From assembly GCA_035582835.1 (NCBI GenBank), contig JAYKAV010000778.1:1704364-1768363 (forward strand): a DNA stretch of 64,000 nt, in the 5' to 3' direction. The notes below the pieces were generated by a model. It worked only from the letters and a program-made list of their open reading frames with translations. It was not told the origin of the DNA and made no database searches. Positions within the stretch are counted from its first letter, which is position 1. Each line of letters starts with the position of its first letter. This DNA is from Phoebastria nigripes (taxonomy: Eukaryota > Chordata > Aves > Procellariiformes > Diomedeidae). Positions 38,539-49,411 of the stretch are shown here, in pieces. A program made the position numbers and the translations under genes.

Positions 38539-41500
38539 TGTACTGTTCTGAATGAGGAGACAGCTTAGTAAAAGAGTCCTGCCGTATCAGACAGACTGTA
38601 TTACTATTGTAAATGTGATAAAATTATTCTTTGCAGAACATAGCAAAGACCATCCTTAAAAATCTGTGGAATAAGAATGACCTTACTGAATAGCTGCATT
38701 GAACAAAAATGTGAATACATCTCTCTCTAGTGTCCCAGCCAGGCGTAGTAACCGGAAGTTCCTCTTGTTCAAGCCAACAATTATTATCCTTTCCTGGTTA
38801 TTTCACTGTCCCTAGAAAATTTAATGGATACTGTTCTCAAAAGCATTAATGTTCAAGTGTTTCATGGAACTTAAGCTCCTCGTTGACAAACACCTCTAAA
38901 ATTTAGCCTAACCTTAAGTCTTGAAATGCTATAGGCACTTAGGAGCCAAAGTCTCAGTGAAACCCTAATACTCACAACTTCTTTCTGAAAACAGACCAGC
39001 TCATAAATCACTGAACATTTTGTCAAAAAAAAAAAAAAAAAAGCTACATTTTTGCCCTGTTATAATCAGGTACAAATCCACTAGTCCAATTGGACTTATT
39101 CCCAGCAATACCAGGTCTAAGTTTCACCAACCCTATGTAAAACCTTGAATGTATAAAACTTAGTTTCAATCCTGTCTTTCTCTTTTTCTTTTGAGGTAGT
39201 TATGTGGATTTTCTTTTTTTAATTTTATTTTATTTTCCATCTTTATTCCCTTCTCTCTTTACCTCCTTTATACTCTCCTCTTACATTCTTCTCTTTTGTC
39301 AGTGTTTCTATCTCCATTCAGTGCTTCTTCATTGCCCCTTTTTCATAAGACTTCAAAAATGATTTTAAAGCATGTTAAAACCAGGAAAGTAGGACAGAGT
39401 CTCATGATGAACACAGTACTTTGAAAGAAACCAGCCTGTATCTAGAAAAGGTTGCAGGTGATTTTTTTTTCTTTAAAAAAAAAAAAGGTTTACTGCTTTA
39501 CCAGTCTCAAAAGGTCCTCTGGGTCTGAAGGTGGAGACCATAGTGCTCTTGATGGAGAAGGTATAAAGTGCGTGGCCTTAGTGAAGAATAAGATGATGGA
39601 ATATTTGTTCTGTCCCCACCAAAATGCATTAGCCACAAAAATTTCTTCTAAACCAGTCCATGCATTGCCTTTTTCTCAAGGGAATCAAAGAAACATTTGC
39701 ATACAGGAGGTGTTAGATGTTAACAGAACATCATGGTTGCTGATAGGGGCCTGCGAGCACCACATCCCAGTGCAAAGTTCTTGATGTTTGACAGACCTGC
39801 ATCAGCCCATCACCCAGCTCTGTCCTGAGCTTTCACACGTGAGGTGGTTGGATCCAACCAAGCGTGGGGGAAAAGCAGAGAACTCTCTTTTCATGCATAT
39901 CTGGGAGTCCCAAGGATAAGAATGCTAATAGAAAGTCTTTGTCATCCAGCACTATTTCACAGACCTTGATGTGGCCTTTCTTCTCATACTATGCTTGCTT
40001 AAGGAAAAAGTGTGTCCTGTACTTTCTCTGCTTGTGAGTTGCAAACTATTGTTAAATCATCGTGGCAAATGTGTTCTTATTCAGTAGCAGGGACTGTTCT
40101 TAGTCTGTTGATAACCTTACGTACGTCTTATATTCACCCTCATTTTCTTCCCTAAGCTGTCTTGAGACTATGAATCTCAGAGCTGGGGGGACCCTGGTAA
40201 ATTTTCCTCGCTGTCAGGGTTAAGCAAACTTTGACAAAACAGTGCTGGCATAAATACGTATCTGACTTCAATGCTCAGCTGGGATGAGAGCTGGAAGTAA
40301 AAAATTACTGGTTTCACAATTATGATACAAGTATCCTTCTCCTACCATACACAGAAAGTGACAAAAAACCTGTCCCAGCTTGCTCCCTCGCTCTCCATTA
40401 TCAGTGCATGTCCTCTACATTACAGAAAAAGAAACAGCCCTTATGGGACCATGATTTGATTTACATCATCACATAACCAATACATTAAGTAGTTATTGGA
40501 GATGATTTTTGCCATGTCCTTGGTGCAGTGCTTTCTGATGAAGTGTGCACAAAACACACATCTGGTCTATTAAGCTATGGAAACGTTGTGTGAACCATAT
40601 GGTAAGGGCTGATGAAAAAAGAGACCAGTGAAATCTTCAAACCTAAATACATTTGCCAGAGGTGGGGGTCTGATTCTGGTAATAGCCAGTACCAAGCTGG
40701 GATAGTGTAATTAAAAACGTGTGATGTTACATGGGTCCAAACATAGCAGGAGATTCCACTCTGAAACCTAACATGCTACATGAAATGCTGAACTTCAGTA
40801 GGTGAAGCTTCTAACAATCATATGACACTTCTAAAAAAATAACTTATCAATACAACCCATGACAGTGTGAAACTGTGTAAGTTTCCATGTCTCTTTTTAC
40901 AAAAAGTACCAATTTAAACAGATTTTGCCACTCTTATGAAAAGAAGCTGCTACGTTTCTACCTGGGATTAGGATGTCTGACTAACAAATCTTTGAAAATA
41001 CATTTTTTTTTCATAGATATCTTTGAAGTATAGCTTTGTAGCCAATTATACACTTAAGTATCTCTAAATACAATATGAATCATTTTTCAAGTAAGCTACT
41101 AATCTAGCTAGTTACATTAAAATAGTTTGGCTGTTTGGATTTGTGCTGAAGGAGATAAACCAGTAACAACTTTTGATTACGTAAAATCAGTGTCTTCGGG
41201 TGGCTTTAAAACTGTTATTTTCGATTATCAATGCCAAGAATCAGGCATACCTTCTCAAGTTTTCAGTTTGATTTCATATATATGATTATTTTATTTTTAT
41301 TTTTTAAATAGGAGCAGGTAGCAGTGCTGGGCTCTGGTATTAATTATACATGGAAACAGAAAACCTGAAGTAAACCTGGTAGCATTTTAAGAATCCAGCT
41401 ATTGTGAATTCATCTGGAATTCATTGAGCTACCCCTGGCTGTAATGAATTCATGCTGTATTAGTAGTAACATCACATATACACTAATAGATGTTCTACTG

Positions 41501-44099
41501 AGATCAGTATTATTTAATTGACTCAAAGGATTAGTTTAAGATCAATTTTCTTCTAACTATATTTTTAACATAGCTTTCTATTGAAGCACAGCTTCCCACA
41601 AGACAAAAAGAAGACATCAGAAGAAAAACATGCATAAGAAAATACACAAAATCTGACATTTTTGTCTCCTTAGGAAAGATACAAAAAGCATTAGAATCAT
41701 ATAGTCTATCCCCCATGTAAACAAATACATCGTGTTTATTTATAAAACAATTTTCTCTGTGGGAAACAAAATATTCAACTCTACAAAAGTGAACATATAC
41801 AGATTCAAGAGAGGCATTAAGATGCATCTAAGTAAAAATGATGTATCTTTCTTAAACTGAAAAAAATGATGCAAACAATCTGTTTGTAAAGAAGTACTGA
41901 GCAGTATCATCTGCACATTTCTGCTTTGTCAGGCATGCTAAATAGGAGAACACAAATAAGATGCAGAAGATTTCATTTGTACCAGTTGCTTGACTGGGTT
42001 ATGGTAAGTAATGGAAAAACAATAGCTTGGATACTTTGGGTTGGAAAGGGAAGATGTTCTTAACTGTTTGCTATGTCTTGTGAACTGTACCAGAAACACC
42101 AATGTGACCGGTGTTACCCCTTTTCAACTTAGGTCCTGTTCACCAGCAAGTTTATATTTCCTTCCTGAGTTAGCTGGCTAAGATGAACAGGCTGGTCAGA
42201 CATCAAGGCTCACATCCATTTAATATAATCAATCAGCACTTCTAAGACTGATGAAAAAAAAAACAGGTCTTCCTGAGTCTACTGGATCAGCATCACTGAA
42301 TAAAGTATAAAAAGTAAAAATAAAGAACTGGTAAGCTTACTGCTTGTCACATTTTTATGCCAACCTCAGTAATGTCATGAGTCAATGCTATGCCAAAGGA
42401 ACAGTGAAATGCAACCACAGACAAGGAAACAAACATGTCTAAAAAGAGGCCTTGTCTCCTAACCAGCCAACAGCCAACTAACTGAATGTGCAGGTACACA
42501 ATTAAAAGCATATGACTGAGAATTTTGTTGAAAAAATCTTGCAATTCCAACTCATATTTCTACCTACTCTCCTCCTCTAGAGATCCTGGAGGAAAAAAAA
42601 AAAAAAAAGGCATCTCTGTTTTCCCTGTACTTTGAAGATAGCCTGGCTTTCTTCATTTTTTCTTTAAAGAAAGAAACCACTGCAGGGAAGTGGAAAAAAA
42701 AAGAGATAAATAGGGGATACCTGGTTTGGACAATTCTACTTTTCTCAGATAGTATATTCCACCTATGGACAGCAAGCCTTAGAAATCATGAACATTCCTT
42801 ACATCAAACAGCTGCACTTTCTTATCCTTTTATTTCAGATTATCTTCCTCCCTGATTCTATCAATCAGTAGCAGAAACAGCTCTTAGCAGAGTTTAGGGC
42901 TGTGGTCATAAAATAAATAGTCTGAAGACCGAAATCAGAATTTAGAAGAGCTGCTTTCTTAGGAATGTATTGTGTGTTTATTCATCTGTCTGAGCCATCC
43001 CTCTCAATAACTTTAAAGCTCTGCCAGCCCCCTTCAAACAGATTCATCAAAACAGTAGAGGTCTCAAAAGATGTTAAATTTCTACAGTTTTCAGGAGTGG
43101 GGAGAAAACTTACTAATGCCCATGTGGGAAAGGAATGATGTCTCTCAGTCCTTAGTAGACATCAGATAATTCACACGGGAAGGTATTATGAATGTCCTAA
43201 ATGCAGAAAAAGGTTGAAGGAGGTTTGCAGCTTAGCAGACCTCAGTGAATCCATTTCCAAGACATTCTCTTTGTCCTGTGGATTTTGCTAGAATCCTCTT
43301 CAATTCCACATGTCTCATTTTTCTTTCCTTTTCTCTGTTCAGATTATCTGGCAATGCTTCCAAGGATGCAGTTCTTACTACTTCAGTATCATCTCTTTCA
43401 CACTGACTTTAATTTTAATAAGGTATAGCAACATATAGCATATAACTTAAAACTTCCCACTATGCAAATTCAACAACAGCTTTTGTTCCTGTAGGTCACC
43501 TATCTATTGCTCTAAAGTTATGTTTGTGTGGACCCTTTAATCAGGTTCCAAACTCAGAAAAACATATTCAGGCAATCTGTGCCTACACAACATGTGGCCT
43601 ACCCCAAGCTCTGAAAAACAATACTGAAAGTGAAATGGAGGGAAATGGGACAAACAGGAGGAAACAGGCACAGACAATAAGAAGGAGGAGAGGTAAATGT
43701 GAACCCAGGCTTGTCTCTGTCCTCTTCAGAGACAAGACAGCAGAAAAACCTTTTTTTTGTTGTTTTCAAAACTAGTTATCTGATGGAGGCAATACTTTGT
43801 ACTCATCTATTTTTCACTTGCAGTTACTTCAAATACCGAGGTATCAGCATCCCTTTACGTATTCTGCATTCCTCAGTGCCTGTCTCAATAAATATTTACA
43901 ACTATCCTTCTGTTGTGGTCCAAACTGTACTCGGGACTTCAGTGCATGACCAGGAAGTTCCACTCCCTCAGTGGCATGAAAACGCTTGTGTTTAAAGAAA
44001 GTATCACAGCAACAAATGGTGTGGCTTCACACTAATCATCCACTACATTTCTGCATACAGGAATCTGCAAAAAAGCTCAACAGGGAGGTCTGCCAAGTG

Positions 44100-44405
44100 T
44101 CCCCTAGGACAGCCTTTGTGTAAAAAGGGGTACTTTGGAAGTTAATTAGAGACAATCTGGTTTTTATACTGAGTTTAAAAAAGCCAATTAGAGTTAATGG
44201 GAATTCAAATGATTCTCATTCAGATTTGTTTGATATGGTTACTATTATAATTCAGTTTTTCATAGCAAAACAGCAAAATGGACATTAAAAGTGACGGAAC
44301 AGTGAAAGAATCCCACTTGCTGGAATTCAATTTTCTTACAGCAAACTTATCCCTTGTGTAAGAGTTGTGAAGGCACTGGGGATTAATTAAACAGCGTTAA
44401 GAAAG
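44100..44405. promoter_or_regulatory. Candidate conserved non-coding element
   Basis: AGTTAATTAGAGAC, CCAATTAGAGTTAATGGG, GTGACGGAACAG and GGATTAATTAAACAGCG appear within 300 bp of unique sequence. Repeated TTAATTAG-type cores and two isolated CpGs suggest regulatory constraint. Inference only. Confidence 0.27.
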
Positions 44406-46799
44406 ATATACTGAACATATGGACACAACAGAACTTGCTAACATTTACCAAATCATTCACACAGGGAAAGGAGGCCTCCTTTGTGGAGCACGCTGCCTCA
44501 TAGCATGTGTGAAAGACCCTTGTTACAGTGCCTTCCTCAAGCACACCCAACAGCGAGGGAACAGCGACAGTCTCCCTTTGAAGACAAACTCACACTCAGG
44601 AGATTAACTGAACAACCGAACTAGAAGGGGCAGAAATTATGTAGGGGCCACCAACCAAATGATATAACTAGGTTTCCAAATAGTACAGCACTTCGATCAC
44701 AAGAGAAGGGCTACACTGCACAGCAGAGAGCAGCGAAGAGATCCTTCAACCAAGTCTAACACATGCCCGTGCTTCAGCAAAGGGTCATGCAGTACTATTA
44801 CCTCTGAACCCCAGCTTCAACTGGATCCAGAACAGATCCCCAAGTCTATTTTAGGACAGGTATCTGCTTTTGTTTGTAAACCAGCTATTGGCATGCAAGG
44901 AACCCTGCCTACCTACTTATTGTTCCTATTCACAGAGCAAGATGGCAAATGATTAAATTTTAAAAAAAAGGTTTTTGTCAAAATGCTTGCTTACAGTCTG
45001 AATAAAACAAACATTACATTTTGATGAAAAATGAAAACCCATGAAGTTCCAATGCCATTAATCTTAAACCTCTCATTTTTTTCACTGACATTTTCACATA
45101 ATCGTATTTTCTGGCAATACTGTATTTAGCCAGAAAATTTTCAGCTAAAGGTCTTAATCTGTCTCAGAAGCACTGACTTCGTACTCCAAAACTCTCCTAC
45201 ATTTCCCATGAATTTCATTTATGTGTTTACAATACACTTCATAATCCACATAGGTTTATATGATCATGGTAAATTTTGATGTGATGAGCACAAAAATTAT
45301 CTGTCTTGCACTCTATTCAGTAAAAACTTTTCAAAAGACACACATCTCAAAAAGTGGGCTTTAATTTAACTTCATGTAGATCAGAAGTTAAGAATAACTT
45401 AAGTATAACTTCCTACAGAACAAAAATATTGGGTTTATTCTGGTTAGCATGTCTGGATAAATCCAGACATCTGTACACACTTTTGTATTAGAAGTTCATA
45501 ATCTTCTGATTCTCCCCACTCCCTCCTTGACGAAGTACCTCCTGGTAGACAAAATCTCCTGTAACTTTTCACAGGATATATAAGAACAAACTCAGACTAT
45601 TGATTATGTCTGTGCATTATAATATTGTACTTTCCTTTGACTGCACTCTCGAGCCAGAATCATACACTTCAATTGTGTGACCTCTGTTTTAACAATACCA
45701 ACACCAAACATGCTCTACGGGGTTCTAGAAATACCAGCCTCATAGCATGTACTAGACAGCATTGACCTCCCTCATACACTCATGGAATGACTGTTTTTTT
45801 ATAACTGTCGGTTATAACTATTTATATCAAACGCAGACCCAAAATACTGCTAATCATGACTTAACTTTCAACTTTAGTCTTCAGTTAGCAATGGCAAGAT
45901 CAGCTGATGCTTTAATGAAAGCGGCACATCTATCATATTCCGATGTGCAAATAAATGCCCAGTGGATATGAATTTTTGTAATTTTAGGGAAACACATAAG
46001 AATACTTTCCATGAAACTGTCACTTCAAAAGTGCTAATTTCATGTAAACATGGATTAAAAAAGTTAAATTTAGCAACCTGGAATTTATGAAATATACAGC
46101 AATCAAATGAAAGCTGTGGCCTGCTTGTATAGGGGAAGAATCAAGAGTCGAAGACATTCAATATGGGACATCACTCAGAATGGCACATGAAACAATGTTT
46201 TTTCACAAAACAGTGTTTGCACTGCACCAAAATATTTTTAAAAGTGAATTTAAAAACCAAACAGTAACTCACAAAAAATTAAACTATTAGACTCTTATCC
46301 TTGTGCATGTAGGTAATTTCATTAACATTCACTATGGCAAGGGATGTTTCGGTCTCAACACTTACTCTATAAGACTGTGCTCTGCATTAATAAAAACTAA
46401 GCTTGAGGCTCTTCCTATCTGAATGCCTCTACTCCTGTTCCCCCTTTCAGCATTAATAGCCAAACAGATTTACCAATAAGCTGATCTCTTCTAAGATAAA
46501 ATACATTGAGACAAGCTGAACGTAAAGGGGGAAGGAAAAACTCTTCTCTGCAGGAAATACATAAGGCAGCTTTTATAGCATTCACTGTGAACAAGCAGGC
46601 CAATGTGCTAGGCTTGTTTACTGAGAAGCAGCTGCTGTTTCAATCATTTGTAAACAGAAACTATACGAACATCAGAATAATTTATTGAAAAATAAATACA
46701 TTTACTAAAGCGTTCAGTTTGGATAACTTATTAAAAAGTAAGAGAAGTGTCATGGTACAAATATCCTCTATTCTTGTTGCTTCTTGTGAGTTACTGAGA

Positions 46800-47050
46800 G
46801 ACATCTGGCTTCATGGGTATTGTGCCAAAGCCTGTTCCCGTTTACATGAATGTAAACATGGTGTAACTATACCGGTTTCATTGTTTAACTGAGCTTGCCT
46901 TGCTGAACATTCCCATAGGGGAGAAATGAGATATTAAGCATCATTCCTGAAGGTATTCTGATGTGGGTTTTGTCATGTCATGATTAGGGCTGAAGGCTTT
47001 CACTCCTTAATAATCACATGCGATGTCATATTGGCTGTGTTAACTTACCC
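46800..47050. promoter_or_regulatory. Candidate regulatory element with palindromic forkhead site
   Basis: At 46840-46857 is a perfect inverted repeat, GTTTACAT-GA-ATGTAAAC; each arm carries a forkhead core (GTAAACA read outward). Nearby are ACCGGTTT, CTTAATAATCAC and CACATGCGATGTC. The palindrome is read directly; a role as a FOX dimer site is inferred. Confidence 0.35.
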
Positions 47051-47689
47051 AAGTGTTCAGGAGAAAGGAGAGACTTAGAGACAGAAGATGGTCAAGCCCA
47101 ATACCCCACTATGAGACACCCAGTCATATACTTCGATATACAACCAGTTAGGATTCTTGCCTAGGTGAGGAGTTCTGTCTGGTGTTTTATTTTGTTGGAC
47201 AGAAGCAACCAAAGATGTCTTCACTTTATAAAGATGCCAAACTTTGCTGCCGACCTTTCCATCACCAGGTGCTGAAAGCAGCAGAACCACTGTGCTGTCA
47301 CTGACAGAGAAGAGGTCACCGAGCCTATCTCTGAAGAAAAAAGTAAAACAGATGCATCTGGCAGGCTTAACTCTTCTGCGGATCCCTGAGGTTTCCCCTG
47401 TTCTGCCAAATTTCATGAGAAAATGAAGAGACTCCAAGTCTTTCTACGGTGCATAGAGAAGGCTGGGGCTGTGAACTCTTTAATACTAACAAGAGACAAA
47501 GGAGATTGCTCAGTCCCAGAGCCTTTGTGCCCAAAGCCCGTGAAATGCCTATGGTGCACAATGCCCAAAGAAAGAAACTGCAATGCTCGTAGAAAAGAGG
47601 AGAAAATTAAAAACACCCAACGAATTTACTAGGATTTTGAGGCTTCCTCCCTAGAGAAAAAAATGTTTGGTAAATCTTTTTATCCAGAG

Positions 47690-48410
47690 CTTTACTGTAA
47701 CATTTTCATTAATGGTCTGGATGATGGGGCAGGAGGTACCCTCAACAAGTTTGCTGATGATACAAAACTGGGAGCAGTGGCCAATACACCAGAGGGCCGT
47801 GCTGCCATCCAGAGGGACCTCAANAGGCTGGAGAAATGGGCTGACAGGAACCTCATGAAGTTCAACAAGGGGATGTGCAAAGCCCTGCACTTGTGGAAGA
47901 ATAAAATAACCCCCACGCACCACGACATGCTGGGGGCCGACTAGCTTGAAAGCAGCTTTGCAGAGAAGGATCTGGACACCAGGTTGAATATGAGGCAGCA
48001 ACGCGCCCTTCCAACAAAGGCGGCTGACGGTATCCTGGGCTGCACTAGGAGGAATGTTGCAGCAAGTTGAGGGAGATGATCCTTCACCTCTCCGCGGCAC
48101 TGGTGAGGCCACACCTGGAGTACTGTGTCCAGTTCTGAGCTCCCCAGTACAAGAGAGATACGGAGCTACTGGAGAGAGTCCAGCAAAAGGCCACTAAGAT
48201 GATTAAGGGACTAGAGCATCTCTGCCATGAGGAAAGGCTGAGAGAGCTGGGACTGTTTAGCCTAGAGAAGATCTCCACCCCTGGAGATATTCAAAAGCCA
48301 TCTGGACATGGTCCTGGGAAACCTGCTCTAGGTGACCCTGCTTGAGCGGAGGGTTGGACAAGATGACCTCCAGAGGTCCCTTCCAACCTCAATCATTCTG
48401 TGGTTCTGTA
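47690..48410 (+). mobile_element. CR1 LINE fragment, 5'-truncated with internal deletion
   Basis: It starts in the RT domain (NIFINGLDDGAGGTLNKFADD, with the catalytic FADD motif intact at about 47745-47760), then AIQRDL and KWADRNLMKFNKGMC. It continues through the 'LEYCVQF' region (48115-48140) to the end of ORF2. At about 48270/48271 it jumps from ORF2 to the 3' UTR, so a block usually present in such copies (roughly 250-300 bp, estimated from memory) is missing. The 3' end is typical CR1 (CCCTTCCAACCTCAATCATT, then CTGTGGTTCTG). Frames are broken, so it is not active. Same general family as the older split copy at 29.6-32.5 kb. Confidence 0.9.
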
Positions 48411-48540
48411 TCTCCTTCAAAGTGCTAGAAATAACATGTGTTATGAGTAAGTACATGTTGAATTACATGTGTAACCTTTTCACTTCTATTACCTGCAAAA
48501 AGCATCTCAGACGAAGGAAACCAAATCCACCAGAGCAAGT

Positions 48541-48577
48541 GTGTGTATATATATATATATATATTTATATATATAAA
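48541..48577. repeat. (TA)n microsatellite
   Basis: A GTGTG start runs into about 16 TA units with one TTTA interruption. It lies between the CR1 copy ending near 48410 and the LTR at 48812. A short frame across it (repeating Tyr-Ile) is an artefact of the repeat. Confidence 0.95.
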
Positions 48578-48811
48578 ACCATGTCTGAGATAGAATAATA
48601 CAAAAGCATATAACACAGTAAATACAAATGAGGAATATTTGAAACTTGACTTACTTGTGACTATTTTGCTGCGACACACCATGTAAATTTACGCCTTTCC
48701 TGGTTCCTTACGCTATTCAGAACTTCGTTTTTCATTTTCCTCACATATAGACAGATTCAGATGATTTATAAAATCTGCCAGCAAGCTGTTGCCAATTTTA
48801 GTATACATGTG

Positions 48812-49411
48812 TGTGCTGGTTTTGGCTGTGGTAGAGTTAATTTTCTTCACAGTAGCTAGTATGGGGCTACGTTTCAGATTTGTGCTGGAAACAGTGTTGA
48901 TAACACAGGGATGTTTTCGTTATTGCTGAGCAGTGCTTACACAGAGTCAAGGCCTTTTCTGCTTCTCGCATCACCTCACCAGCGAGTAGGCTGGGCGGGC
49001 ACAAGAAGTTGGGAGGGGACACAGCCAGCACAGCTGACCCCAACTGACCAAAGCGATATTCCATACCATATGACGTCATGCTCAGCATATAAAGCTGGGG
49101 GAAGAAGAAGGAAGGGGGGCGATCCGCCATCAGAGTGATGGCATTTGTCTTCCCAAGTAACTGTTATGCGTGATGGAGCCCTGCTTTCCTGGAGATGGCT
49201 GAACACCTGCCTGCCGATGGGAAGTAGTGAATGAATTCCTTGTTTTGCTTTGCTTGCGTGCGCGGCTTTTGCTTTACCTATTAAACTGACTTTATCTCAA
49301 CCCACGAGTTTTCTCACTTTTACTCTTCTGATTCTCTCCCCCATCCCACCAGGGGGGAGTGAGCGAGTGGCTGTGCAGTGCTTAGTTGCTGGCTGGGGTT
49401 AAACCACGACA
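48812..49411 (+). mobile_element. Solo LTR of an avian endogenous retrovirus (about 600 bp, complete)
   Basis: The unit begins TGTGCTGGTTTTGGCTG and ends TTAAACCACGACA, the TG...CA termini of an LTR. It is flanked by a 5-bp direct repeat with one difference (ATGTG at 48807-48811, ACGTG at 49412-49416). Inside are a perfect palindromic CRE/ATF site TGACGTCA (49071-49078), a TATA box TATAAA (49088-49093) and a poly(A) signal ATTAAA (49280-49285), in U3-R-U5 order. No gag, pol or env sequence lies on either side, so it is a solo LTR left by recombination between two LTRs. I recall near-identical LTRs as abundant in many neoavian genomes; the family name (ERVL or ERVK type) I cannot fix. Short frames on both strands inside it are not genes. 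Confidence 0.9.

Larger units (their letters stand above)
33521..47689. other. Intergenic stretch, no gene recognised
   Basis: Fourteen kilobases without a supportable coding region; frames are short and unrelated to known families. Includes A-rich runs at 34.87, 39.03 and 42.60 kb, a tandem duplication at 38.49 kb, and the candidate regulatory blocks at 37.48-38.27, 44.10-44.40 and 46.80-47.05 kb. Confidence 0.7.

Noticed and set aside
48425..48682. Frame with repeated Tyr-Ile residues
   Set aside because: Produced by the TA microsatellite.
48911..49206. Frames on both strands inside the LTR
   Set aside because: The LTR is a regulatory repeat without coding function and no retroviral gene is attached.
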